64,000 nucleotides of DNA from positions 2,914,001 through 2,978,000 of the forward strand of contig NZ_JACBZO010000001.1 of assembly GCF_013409005.1 (NCBI RefSeq), in the 5' to 3' direction. A program made the position numbers and the translations under genes. Below the pieces are notes generated by a model. That model saw only the letters and a program-made list of their open reading frames with translations. It ran no database searches and was not told the DNA's origin. Shown one piece after another: positions 25,518 to 33,135 of this stretch (positions are counted from its first letter, which is position 1; every line of letters starts with the position of its first letter). This DNA comes from Demequina lutea. GTDB lineage: Bacteria > Actinomycetota > Actinomycetes > Actinomycetales > Demequinaceae.

Positions 25518-26065
25518 GGTGCCGCTCCTTGCAGATGAGAAATCTCGATGGTGTTGTGGCAGTGAAAGCGCTGTGGACGCAGACGGTTAGTGCACGCCGA
25601 CGTAAACGCGTGGCTGGTGAGGCGTCGACGAGCCGACGGCGCAAGTGCGACGGGATCGGGTTCGCGAGGCTGCGGAAAACTCTGGGCGGCGAGCAGATTG
25701 CTCACGGACTCGCGGCACATTCGCGGCGAGGGCGATCCCAGACCGGCTACGGTCCTGGCAGATCTGAGTCAACGCCGCCGCGATGCGATTGTCAAACCCG
25801 CAAATCCCAAGCACGTTGTCCGCCGCCTCGGCCCATAGCGGACCGGCCACCCTAGGAATGATCACCGGTCAGTTCGGGAATTAAATCCGGGGCCACGCGG
25901 GTGTAATGTTGAAATTGCTGGGCACCTCAGCCAGTCCGGAAAGAATCGGCCGTCCGCTGCCGAATCCTCGAGCCCTTGTGGCTCCCCGCCGAACACCTCT
26001 CGTCGCCTAAAACGACACAGACGAGGCCAGCCTTGCGAACAGGTTCAATCGGTCGCCACCAAGTA
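25518..26065. repeat. Shared intergenic control block, copy A (arcD / PRC-barrel side)
   Basis: From about 25600 to 26040 this matches 38505-38935 with roughly 20 differences in about 430 bases, including an uninterrupted run of about 100. Both copies sit between divergent genes: minus-strand metabolism (arcD or phosphoketolase) and plus-strand stress protein (PRC-barrel or SPFH). It holds no convincing gene. The perfectly conserved part has small hairpins (GAGCC-CTTGT-GGCTC and GTCG-CCTAAAA-CGAC), so a structured leader or small RNA is possible. 26066-26195 shows nothing else except the Shine-Dalgarno of the next gene. Confidence 0.85.
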
Positions 26066-26195
26066 CGGCGTGCTTGAACTCCTCGCAACCTCCACGGCAG
26101 GCGACAGCCTGAGAACTCATACCGGTCGCCAATGGGCCGCGACCGACGATTCGACGAAGATGCCGGCGCCCACTACCCCAAGGAGACGATTTCCG

Positions 26196-26642
26196 ATGAC
26201 ACAGAACGATAACGCCGCTCTTTACACCCTGGGCGATCACGGTCAGACGGTCGATGGATCAGCCAACGATGTCCGTGGGCGGGAGGTCAAGGACAAGAAC
26301 GGCGACGGCATCGGTAAGGTCGCTGACCTCCTTGTCGATGACCGAGAGGAGAAGGTTCGCTTTCTGCTGGTCGAACACGGCGGATTTCTGGGCTTCGGCG
26401 AAACGAAGTCGTTGATACCTGTCGACGCCATCACCAAGATCACCGAGGACGACGTGGCCGTTGATCAGTCACGCGAGCGGGTTGCAGCGGCGCCGGGCTA
26501 CACCCCAGATCTCGTCGATGACCGGCCGCATCACACGAGCATCTACAACCATTACGGATACGCACCGTACTGGGGCGGGGGATACATGTATCCGTCCGGC
26601 CTGGCCATGCTCCCAATGGCAGGTCCGCTGAACCCGCACTGA
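26196..26642 (+). CDS. PRC-barrel domain protein
   Basis: 148 residues from ATG 26196 (AAGGAGAC upstream). Residues about 25-85 form a PRC-barrel: VRGREVKDKNGDGIGKVADLLVDDREEKVRFLLVEHGGFLGFGETKSLIPVDAI. The tail is rich in Tyr, Gly and Pro (HYGYAPYWGGGYMYP). Such proteins are common in actinobacterial stress regulons; the biochemical role is unknown. It is the plus-strand output of control block A. Confidence 0.88.
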   Translation: MTQNDNAALYTLGDHGQTVDGSANDVRGREVKDKNGDGIGKVADLLVDDREEKVRFLLVEHGGFLGFGETKSLIPVDAITKITEDDVAVDQSRERVAAAPGYTPDLVDDRPHHTSIYNHYGYAPYWGGGYMYPSGLAMLPMAGPLNPH

Positions 26643-26866
26643 CACATCATGGGGTCCCGCTACAACGCGGCCTCGCAGCGATGACGTCGGCGAGGATGAG
26701 GTCGGCGAGTTCTCCCGGGCAGGGATGGTCACCCATTGCCTTCGGGCGACGTGCGGGCGTAGCCTGCGAAGCAGGCATGATCTCGCTCTTCGGGCGCGAC
26801 CGCTCAGTGGCTACCCCAGACCCGGTACAGCACGTCGATTAACGATATGCGCGGAAGGCGGCCTCC

Positions 26867-27360
26867 ATGGCGAGCACAATCAGTCGTTTTCACCCTTCCC
26901 CACACCATTCGATCGTGCGACTCACCGGAGAGCGGGACCTCGCCACAGCCCCGCCGCCTCGGACCGCCTTGAGAAGTGCTGGCGCCGACCCCGTGCACGA
27001 GTTCGTCGTGGAGTTTACTGCGGTCACCTTCATGGACTGCTCGGGCCTGGCCCCGTCGCCAGGGGCTCACGCCAAGCTCGGAGGCTGGTTGCAGTTGTGC
27101 AACCCGGCCCCGGTGCCGCGATCGGCAACCGGATGATGATCGAGCAAGCAACGGGACTACTCATGGCCAGCCTCGGTTGCGACGCGACACAAGCCTCGCG
27201 CGCACTGCTGCAGATCTCCTGGGACCAAGACGCAACGGTCTTGGACGCCGCCCTGACCGTGGTCGCGGCCGCCCAGGACTCACGATCCCCCGACGGAAGT
27301 CACAGAATTCGCGCCGACCGCGACCGGTCGAGCCGCACAAGATGCCTCGACGGTCCGCGT
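26867..27360 (+). pseudogene. STAS-ANTAR regulator, frameshifted
   Basis: The first part encodes a STAS domain (HSIVRLTGERDLATA, VHEFVVEFTAVTFMDCSGLAP). At about 27085-27100 the frame changes, and the other frame continues with VVQPGPGAAIGNRMMIEQAT and GLLMASLGCDATQASRALLQ, an ANTAR RNA-binding domain. The STAS part also looks shortened after the conserved DCSGL. It was probably an anti-termination regulator controlled by phosphorylation or partner binding. Confidence 0.65.
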
Positions 27361-27381
27361 ACACCGCGGAACGGACAAGCT

Positions 27382-27762
27382 GTGACTACACGCGCCGCGG
27401 CCACGTCCACGCTCACACAGGCGGGGCCGATCCCGGCAACCAGCACACAGGGCCGGCCGGCACGGCCACGACGCCCGCGGCTCGACCCCTGGCCCGCGCT
27501 CGAGGACGCACCGGTCGTGCACTACAAGGCCAAAGACATCCTGCGGGCGGCGGGTCTGGCTTTGCTCCCAGCAGACGACATCCACGTCGCCAAAGACCTC
27601 GCCCAGATCCGTGCGGGCAATCCCCTCTCACCGTGCCTGATGATCCGCGGCAACGCACGCAAAGGGCGCGAAGCCCCTATCGCAGACGGCGAGCACCGTG
27701 TCTGCGCGTCCCATTACACAGATGAAAACACCGACATCCCCGTCAAGATCGTGAAGCTGTGA
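27382..27762 (+). CDS. Conserved hypothetical protein with ParB-like HRVCA motif
   Basis: About 126 residues from GTG 27382. The first 45 are Pro/Arg/Thr rich and poorly structured. The rest contains VVHYKAKDILRAAGLALLP, DDIHVAKDLAQIRAG and the motif IADGEHRVCASHYTDENTDIPVKIV, known from a family of unstudied actinobacterial proteins with a ParB/sulfiredoxin-like look. Its stop overlaps the next start (GTGA), placing it at the head of the Nramp operon. Confidence 0.55.
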   Translation: MTTRAAATSTLTQAGPIPATSTQGRPARPRRPRLDPWPALEDAPVVHYKAKDILRAAGLALLPADDIHVAKDLAQIRAGNPLSPCLMIRGNARKGREAPIADGEHRVCASHYTDENTDIPVKIVKL

Positions 27763-28349
27763 GCCCCGACTCGTGGCCCCCTGCGGCTCACCACCTGGTC
27801 CAGGGGCCCCACGCTGCGCATCAGCCGCGGTTAAGGAACACCAATGCGCGGAGAACCGCAAACCCCGGCGTCCCCGTGGGGCCGGGCTGGTGGTGGGGCC
27901 GAGCGAGGACGCGAGCGGCCGGGATCCTGGTTGCCGCAGTGCTGTGTGCACTGACGGCCGGCTGCACCGGAGCCTCCGGCTCCAGCGGCGACTACGCCTC
28001 CAAGGTCGCCAACGCTGCGCGCGCCGCCGATTCCACAGTCAACATCGCTGAGCTCGACGCCGAACTTGTCCGCGACCACAAGACACTCACCACCGACCTG
28101 CAGGTTTCACTGCAGCAGGCCTATTCCGATGCCAGCAGCACGCTGTCCGGCTTCGACGCGGTACTGCCACCCCATCGGTCCGACGTGGCCCTGCAGCAAC
28201 GCCTCGATTCGGCCCTGTCTGCGGCCGTGACGCTGCTGCTGGAGATGCGGGTCCGCGCAGGCCAGGGTCGCGAGGCCGAGTTGGTGCCGCTGATCCCGCA
28301 ACTACGCGCGATGAGCGTTCGGCTGAAACTGTTCGAGCCGCTGGCATGA
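27759..28349 (+). CDS. Lipoprotein of unknown function
   Basis: 196 codons in the longest form; a start near GTG 27876 would give a normal signal peptide. AAGILVAAVLCALTAGC is a type II signal with lipobox LTAGC, so the mature protein is anchored outside. The remaining 130 residues are helical (DHKTLTTDLQVSLQQAYSDAS ...). It overlaps the Nramp-like gene by ATGA, hinting at a partner role for that transporter. Confidence 0.65.
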   Translation: MSPDSWPPAAHHLVQGPHAAHQPRLRNTNARRTANPGVPVGPGWWWGRARTRAAGILVAAVLCALTAGCTGASGSSGDYASKVANAARAADSTVNIAELDAELVRDHKTLTTDLQVSLQQAYSDASSTLSGFDAVLPPHRSDVALQQRLDSALSAAVTLLLEMRVRAGQGREAELVPLIPQLRAMSVRLKLFEPLA

Positions 28350-29584
28350 AACGCGTCTTCGGCCTGTTCCTCGGCATCGTGACCGCCTTCGGCGGCTTCA
28401 TAGACATCGGCGATCTGGTCGCCGATGCCCAGGTCGGTGCCCGCTTCGGACTCTCGCTGGCCTTCGTGACCGTAGTGGCCGTGGTCATCATCATGTGCTT
28501 CGCGGAGATGTCGGCCCGCATCGCGATAGCCACCCGCCGCGCCGCGTTCGACGTCGTGCGCGAGCGCCTCGGCCCGAAGGCCGGGCTGGCCGGTCTGGCC
28601 GCCTCGTTCACCGTGACCGCGATGCTGGTGATGGCCGAGCTATCCGGCGTCGCGCTCGCCCTGGAACTGGCGACCAGCGTCAACCATCTGCTGTTCATCC
28701 CCGTGCTTGCAGTTGTCGCCTTCCTGATCGTCTGGAAGCTGCCGTTCGAGCCGCTCGAGATTTTGTTCGGGGTGCTGGGGCTCGCGACGCTGGTGTGGCT
28801 GGTGGCCATCACCCACCTGGCACCGGACTGGGGGTCGCTTCTGCATGGCGCCACCCATCCGTCCCTGCCGCATGGCGAAGGGCTGCCGACGATGCTGTTT
28901 TTCGCGATCAGCCTGCTCGGGGCACAGGCCACCCCGTATGAGACGTTCTTCTTCTCCTCCGGCGCCGTCGAGCAGGGCTGGACGTCGAAGAAGAGCCTGC
29001 CGGACATGCGCGCGAACGTGCTCATGGGATTCCCGCTCGGCGGCCTGCTGGCGATCGCCATCCAGACAGCATCGATGCTCGTGCTGGCCCCGCGAGGGAT
29101 CAGCGTGCAGCACCTTTCCGACTCTGTGTCACCGATCGCGTACTCCTTGGGCAAGCTCGGGCTCGCGGTCGCGATCCTTGCCGTCTTCGCCGTCACCTTC
29201 GGCGCCACCATGGAGACGCTGATGAGCACCGCCTTCATCACCGCGCACTTCTTCGGCTGGTCCTGGGGCGTCATCGGTCGCCAGTTCCGCTCGTCGCGGT
29301 TCTACGCGCTGATCATCGCCGTGCTCGTCGGCGCGGTCCTGTTCGCGCTGACCACCATCGATCCGATCAAGGTCACGATCTACGCCGTGGTGCTGTCCTC
29401 GGTCACCCTGCCCGTCACCTTCCTGCCGCTGCTCATCGTCGGCAACGACAGGCGCGTCATGGGCTCGACGCTGGTCAACGGCAAGCTCGCCAATACCGTC
29501 GGATCACTGTCGATGCTCGTCGTCATCCCGGCCGCGCTGCTCGCGTTACCCCTTCTGGTCGCAACGAAAGCAGGAATGGGATGA
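28346..29584 (+). CDS. Nramp-related divalent metal transporter, non-canonical motifs
   Basis: 412 residues, about 11 helices, in the Nramp fold. TM1 reads IVTAFGGFIDIGDLVADAQVG, where classical Nramps have DPGN. TM6 reads LGAQATPYETFFFSSGA, where classical ones have the metal-binding Met of the MPH motif. Loss of both points to the Nramp-related magnesium transporter branch or a novel specificity rather than Mn/Fe import. It overlaps the lipoprotein before it and a PRC-barrel-like gene after it. Confidence 0.75.
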   Translation: MKRVFGLFLGIVTAFGGFIDIGDLVADAQVGARFGLSLAFVTVVAVVIIMCFAEMSARIAIATRRAAFDVVRERLGPKAGLAGLAASFTVTAMLVMAELSGVALALELATSVNHLLFIPVLAVVAFLIVWKLPFEPLEILFGVLGLATLVWLVAITHLAPDWGSLLHGATHPSLPHGEGLPTMLFFAISLLGAQATPYETFFFSSGAVEQGWTSKKSLPDMRANVLMGFPLGGLLAIAIQTASMLVLAPRGISVQHLSDSVSPIAYSLGKLGLAVAILAVFAVTFGATMETLMSTAFITAHFFGWSWGVIGRQFRSSRFYALIIAVLVGAVLFALTTIDPIKVTIYAVVLSSVTLPVTFLPLLIVGNDRRVMGSTLVNGKLANTVGSLSMLVVIPAALLALPLLVATKAGMG

Positions 29585-30030
29585 GCCGATACGACAAGAC
29601 CCACGACAGGGAACACGATCGCCAGCACAAGCGCGCCGTGCAGTACGAGAGCCTGTGGGTCATGCTGGACCTGCTGGACCGTCAGATCATCGACGACGAG
29701 CTGCACCCGGTCGGCAAAGTCGACGACGTCGACTTCGTCGCCGATGGCCCCGGGGCGCCGCGACTATCGGCGTTGCTCTCCGGTGCCCAGGCGCTCGGCG
29801 AGCGCCTGGGCGGACTCCTCGGTCGGATGATGGCCGGCACCGCTCGTCGCATGCTCACCGAGCCTCGCGATGGTGCCCGCGCGGTGCCCTGGTCGGACGT
29901 CGCCGAACTCAGCTACGTGATACAACTGCGCGCTGGCATCGCCGAATTGAACCTCGAACCCGCCCTCGAAGTGTGGTTGCGCGACAACGTCATCGGCCCC
30001 CTGCCCGGCAGCGGACATGCGCGCAGCTGA
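29581..30030 (+). CDS. PRC-barrel-like protein, coupled to the Nramp gene
   Basis: 149 residues. SLWVMLDLLDRQIIDDELHPVGKVDDVDFVADG resembles a PRC-barrel start. A Gly/Leu-rich amphipathic stretch follows (SGAQALGERLGGLLGRMMAG), then VPWSDVAELSYVIQLRA. Overlaps both neighbours (ATGA at 29581; 14 bases at 30017). May act as cytoplasmic regulator of the transporter; this is inference from position. Confidence 0.55.
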   Translation: MSRYDKTHDREHDRQHKRAVQYESLWVMLDLLDRQIIDDELHPVGKVDDVDFVADGPGAPRLSALLSGAQALGERLGGLLGRMMAGTARRMLTEPRDGARAVPWSDVAELSYVIQLRAGIAELNLEPALEVWLRDNVIGPLPGSGHARS

Positions 30031-30352
30031 ACTGCTGGGCCGATCGGTCCGCGACCCCGACGGCACCTACCTCGGGCGCGTCCTCGACATCCGCATCACC
30101 CGCACCCCCGGAACCCCCCGCCCCGGCGCCTGGAACATCGACGGCATCGTCATCGGACACCGCTGGGCGCTCGCGCGGGCCGGCTACGCCTACGGCAACG
30201 TCGACGGCCCGCTGCCGCTGGCCGTCGTGATGCGCGCGCTCGGCCGCCACCTGCGCTTCGCCCGCTGGGACCAACTCGATATCCCAGCCACAACTGCAGC
30301 ACTCACTCTGCGACCAGCGCTGACCGAACTGCCCCACCCCAGAAAGGTGTGA
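30017..30352 (+). CDS. PRC-barrel domain protein (second, adjacent)
   Basis: 111 residues. AAELLGRSVRDPDGTYLGRVLDIRIT is a typical PRC-barrel opening, followed by WNIDGIVIGHRWALARAGYAYGNVDGP. It looks complementary to the preceding protein, and the two may form a pair. Part of the Nramp operon. Confidence 0.65.
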   Translation: MRAAELLGRSVRDPDGTYLGRVLDIRITRTPGTPRPGAWNIDGIVIGHRWALARAGYAYGNVDGPLPLAVVMRALGRHLRFARWDQLDIPATTAALTLRPALTELPHPRKV

Positions 30353-30355
30353 CCG

Positions 30356-30451
30356 ATGCGTCCTAACGGACTGGACGTGCTGTTCGCGCTGATCGAAACC
30401 GGCGTGATCCTCCTCCTCTTCGCCGCGATCATCCTGCGGCGCCGCGACTGA
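30356..30451 (+). CDS. Small single-helix membrane protein (31 aa)
   Basis: ATG 30356 follows AGAAAGGTG with good spacing. The peptide has one helix (LFALIETGVILLLFAAIILRRRD) and a basic end. Four bases separate it from the previous stop. The size, position and Shine-Dalgarno argue for a real last gene of the Nramp operon. Confidence 0.5.
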   Translation: MRPNGLDVLFALIETGVILLLFAAIILRRRD

Positions 30452-30886
30452 CCACCCACCGACCGTATGACCGAACAAGCGGCAGCGCCGCAGCGCGGCA
30501 GCGGAAAGCAAACTGGTGGGTGACGTCCCGCTGTGAAAGACCTGGTCAGCGAGCACCTGGACATCCCCGAACCAGCTCGGTCGCACGGCATCCTCAAGTC
30601 AGCATGATGTGGATGTTCGCCTTCGAACGCGTCGGCTCCTGACCCCCGAGGGCGATCTGCGAGAGGCGGTCAGCAAGCGGCTGTCAGACCTACCAGAGCG
30701 GGGGTCAGATGTAGCATCTGCGTTATCGCTGCTCGGGGTGAGTGAAAGCCACGTTGAAGGCGATCGCGCAGGAATATCTAGGGCGGAGAGCTGTCGCCAC
30801 TCTCGCGTTTCAGGGAAACGGGGCCATGATTTCCTGCAAGATCGCCGGACCGGATTGAGATCATCCAACTCTTACGCGAGGACATC
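30452..30886. other. Intergenic stretch without a recognisable gene
   Basis: Frames of up to 119 codons exist but have unnatural composition. A short frame at 30532 (VKDLVSEHLDIPEPARSHG) and another near 30740 (VKATLKAIAQEYLGRRAVAT) could be gene scraps; no family was recognised. The aquaporin promoter must lie in the last 100 bases. Confidence 0.4.
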
Positions 30887-31672
30887 ATGGAGTTCCCACA
30901 CGTTCAACGACCCGACCCGACAGTGCACCAACGTGTGCCGGATGGATCAGCCACTTTTGGCTTTTTGAAATCGGCTCAGGCATGGCGGCGCATGTTCGCG
31001 GAAGCCTGGGGCACGTTCCTTCTCGTCGTCGTCGCGGCCGGTGCCGATGTCGTGGGAGCCCAGAGTGGCGGAGCCATCTCTCTGGGGATGAAGGTAGTCG
31101 CGCCAGGCATGATGGTCATGGCTGTCATCTATTTCATGGGCACTGTCAGCGGCGCCCATCTGAATCCGGCGGTTACTTTGGCGTTCGCGGCGCGGCGCAA
31201 TTTTCCTTGGTCTCGGGTTCCGGGCTATCTCGTGGCGCAGACCGTCGGAGGCATAGCCGCGGCCTCCTTTCTCCGAGCGATGTTCGGAACACTGGGACTA
31301 CTCGGCGCCACGACGCCAGGCGCAGGGGTAGGCGATCTCAGGGCTCTCGTCATGGAAGTGCTATTGACCACCGGTTTGGTCAGCACGATTCTTGGCACCG
31401 CCTCGGGTGCCCGCAATATCGGCTCCAATGCTGCTCTTGCGGTTGGCGGCTATATCGCGTTGGCCGGCCTCTGGGCGGCGCCGATTAGCGGCGCATCGAT
31501 GAACCCAGTGCGTTCGTTCGCGCCCGACCTGCTTCGCGGTGACCTGACGACCACGTGGATCTATGTCGTAGGTCCTTTGCTAGGGGGCATGATCGCGGTC
31601 GGGTTCGAATGGATCCTCAAAGGCAAACCGACCGAAGCCGGCGCGTTGGCCGCGCAGGGCGAGCTGAAGTGA
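30887..31672 (+). CDS. Aquaporin / glycerol facilitator (MIP family)
   Basis: 261 residues with six helices and two half-helices. The first NPA box is intact (SGAHLNPAVTLAFAARR). The second is NPV (SGASMNPVRSFAPDLL), with the selectivity-filter arginine directly after it. Rich Gly packing and length fit a bacterial aquaporin; the altered second box may change selectivity. The N-terminal 30 residues before WRRMFAEAWGTFLLV are cytoplasmic. Standing alone, it may serve osmotic or small neutral solute flux. Confidence 0.88.
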   Translation: MEFPHVQRPDPTVHQRVPDGSATFGFLKSAQAWRRMFAEAWGTFLLVVVAAGADVVGAQSGGAISLGMKVVAPGMMVMAVIYFMGTVSGAHLNPAVTLAFAARRNFPWSRVPGYLVAQTVGGIAAASFLRAMFGTLGLLGATTPGAGVGDLRALVMEVLLTTGLVSTILGTASGARNIGSNAALAVGGYIALAGLWAAPISGASMNPVRSFAPDLLRGDLTTTWIYVVGPLLGGMIAVGFEWILKGKPTEAGALAAQGELK

Positions 31673-31832
31673 CAGCTCAACTCGGGTCGCGTGTGAGAAC
31701 TGCCCGAGTGTCGTTCGCACGTCTCGTGTGGCGAGATTAAGGATCTGCTCCCGCCACGCCTGCGACCGCTCGCTGAGCCAGACCCGAACGGCGGGACGGT
31801 CGCGGCTGTCGACGACGCCGAGGGCGTTCCGG

Positions 31833-32696
31833 CTAGAGCTGGCTGCGGAATGACTCCAGTTCCTGATGGCGTTTGTCTGTTGTCTCGGGGTAGGCCATCT
31901 TCAGGTCGGACAGCGTGTCGAGGACGATCTGGGAGATGATGAGTCGGGCGTTGTGCTTGTCGTCGGCGGGCACGACGTACCACGGGGCGTGTTCGGAGCT
32001 GGTGGCGCTCAGGCAGTCGCCGTAGACGGTCATGTAGGTGTCCCAGTAGGACCGTTCGTGGATGTCGGCGAGGCTGGACTTCCAGTTCTTGTCCGGTGCG
32101 TCGATGCGGGCCCGGAAGCGCTTGGCCTGCTCGTCCTTGGACATGTGCAGGAAGATCTTGACGATCTGGGTGCCGTTGCGGTGCAGGTGCCTCTCGAGGT
32201 CGTTGATGGAGCGGTAGCGCTGTTCCCAGATCGCCTGTTCGTCGATCAGCTCATCGGGCAGCCCATGTCCGTGCAGGATTTCAGGGTGGACGCGAGCGAT
32301 GAGCACGTCCTCGTAGTAGGAGCGGTTGAAGATGCCGATCCGGCCGCGTTCGGGTAAGCATCGGCTGGTGCGCCAGAGGAAGTCGTGCTCGAGTTCTTGG
32401 TCGGTGGGTTGTTTGAAGCTGAACACCTGGCAGCCTTGCGGGTTGACCCCAGACATCACGTGGCGGATGGCGCCGTCCTTGCCTGCGGCATCCATGCCTT
32501 GAAAGATCAAGAGCAACGACCAGTGGTCGGAGGCATAATGCAACCGTTGCAGTGAGCTCAACTTCTTGACGTGCTTCTTCAGTTGTTTCTTGTAGTTCTT
32601 GTGAGAGCTGTACAGCGGTTCCGTGGTGGTGGGTCGATCGGTCAGGTCGACGTGGCCTCCGGATTCGACCCGAAACGATGTCGATTCTGTTGCCAT
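31833..32696 (-). CDS. ppk2: Polyphosphate kinase 2 family protein
   Basis: 287 residues from ATG 32696 (AAAGGAC upstream). The P-loop-like kinase core is visible: [27 protein letters not shown] (Walker [10 protein letters not shown]), [56 protein letters not shown]2 enzymes use polyphosphate to phosphorylate AMP, ADP or GDP. It would recover nucleotide energy under stress, in keeping with the ATP-saving genes around it. A truncated phosphatase gene is read into it in the same frame. Confidence 0.92.
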   Translation of the reverse strand: MATESTSFRVESGGHVDLTDRPTTTEPLYSSHKNYKKQLKKHVKKLSSLQRLHYASDHWSLLLIFQGMDAAGKDGAIRHVMSGVNPQGCQVFSFKQPTDQELEHDFLWRTSRCLPERGRIGIFNRSYYEDVLIARVHPEILHGHGLPDELIDEQAIWEQRYRSINDLERHLHRNGTQIVKIFLHMSKDEQAKRFRARIDAPDKNWKSSLADIHERSYWDTYMTVYGDCLSATSSEHAPWYVVPADDKHNARLIISQIVLDTLSDLKMAYPETTDKRHQELESFRSQL

Positions 32697-32836
32697 GGGG
32701 GCTGTCCTTTCGTGATGCCGCAATGCCTTTGTCCTGTTGCACCGCGTGATGGGTGGGTCGATCAGTGCCCGGCGCCTGGCCGCGGACGGGCGGGTGGAAG
32801 TTCTGGCGTCGACCAGGGCCTGGAACGAGGTCAGCT

Positions 32837-33026
32837 CTTGGCTCGCGCGCCGGCGGGGGCTGGACACCACCACCGGGCTCTGACCGTCCAGAACATGGTC
32901 GAGCAACTGCGGCAGTGAGGTGGCTTGTCGTCGACCGTTCGCCGTCAAGGGCACGTCAGTGGCGCCGGTATAGCGCCCGACCAGGGTCCAGTCTGTTTCA
33001 CCGTGGCGGACGACGATCAGCCTCAT
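32837..33026 (-). pseudogene. Histidine phosphatase (phosphoglycerate mutase-like), N-terminal fragment
   Basis: ATG 33026 begins [21 protein letters not shown] with the RHG catalytic motif, continues to [10 protein letters not shown], and then similarity stops. The usual second half with the catalytic His and Glu is missing; unrelated sequence follows in the same frame up to the ppk2 start. Confidence 0.65.
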
Positions 33027-33135
33027 GTTTGCCTCGCGACTGTCCGCACGGCGCGCCTGCGCGGGGAGGCGTGCTGGAGCGCACGGCCCCTCGCAGGGCG
33101 CCTCTGGTCGGCACGGCACACGATGGTGGTGATCT

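Noticed and set aside
25587-25865. A minus-strand frame of about 90 codons present in both control blocks (also 38482-38736), seemingly conserved
   Set aside because: The few base differences between copies mostly change amino acids and composition is Arg/Ala/Ser-rich without a fold; conservation is better explained by the shared DNA block.
30601-30968. A 119-codon plus-strand frame
   Set aside because: It overlaps the aquaporin start in another frame, has no recognisable motif and starts without a Shine-Dalgarno.
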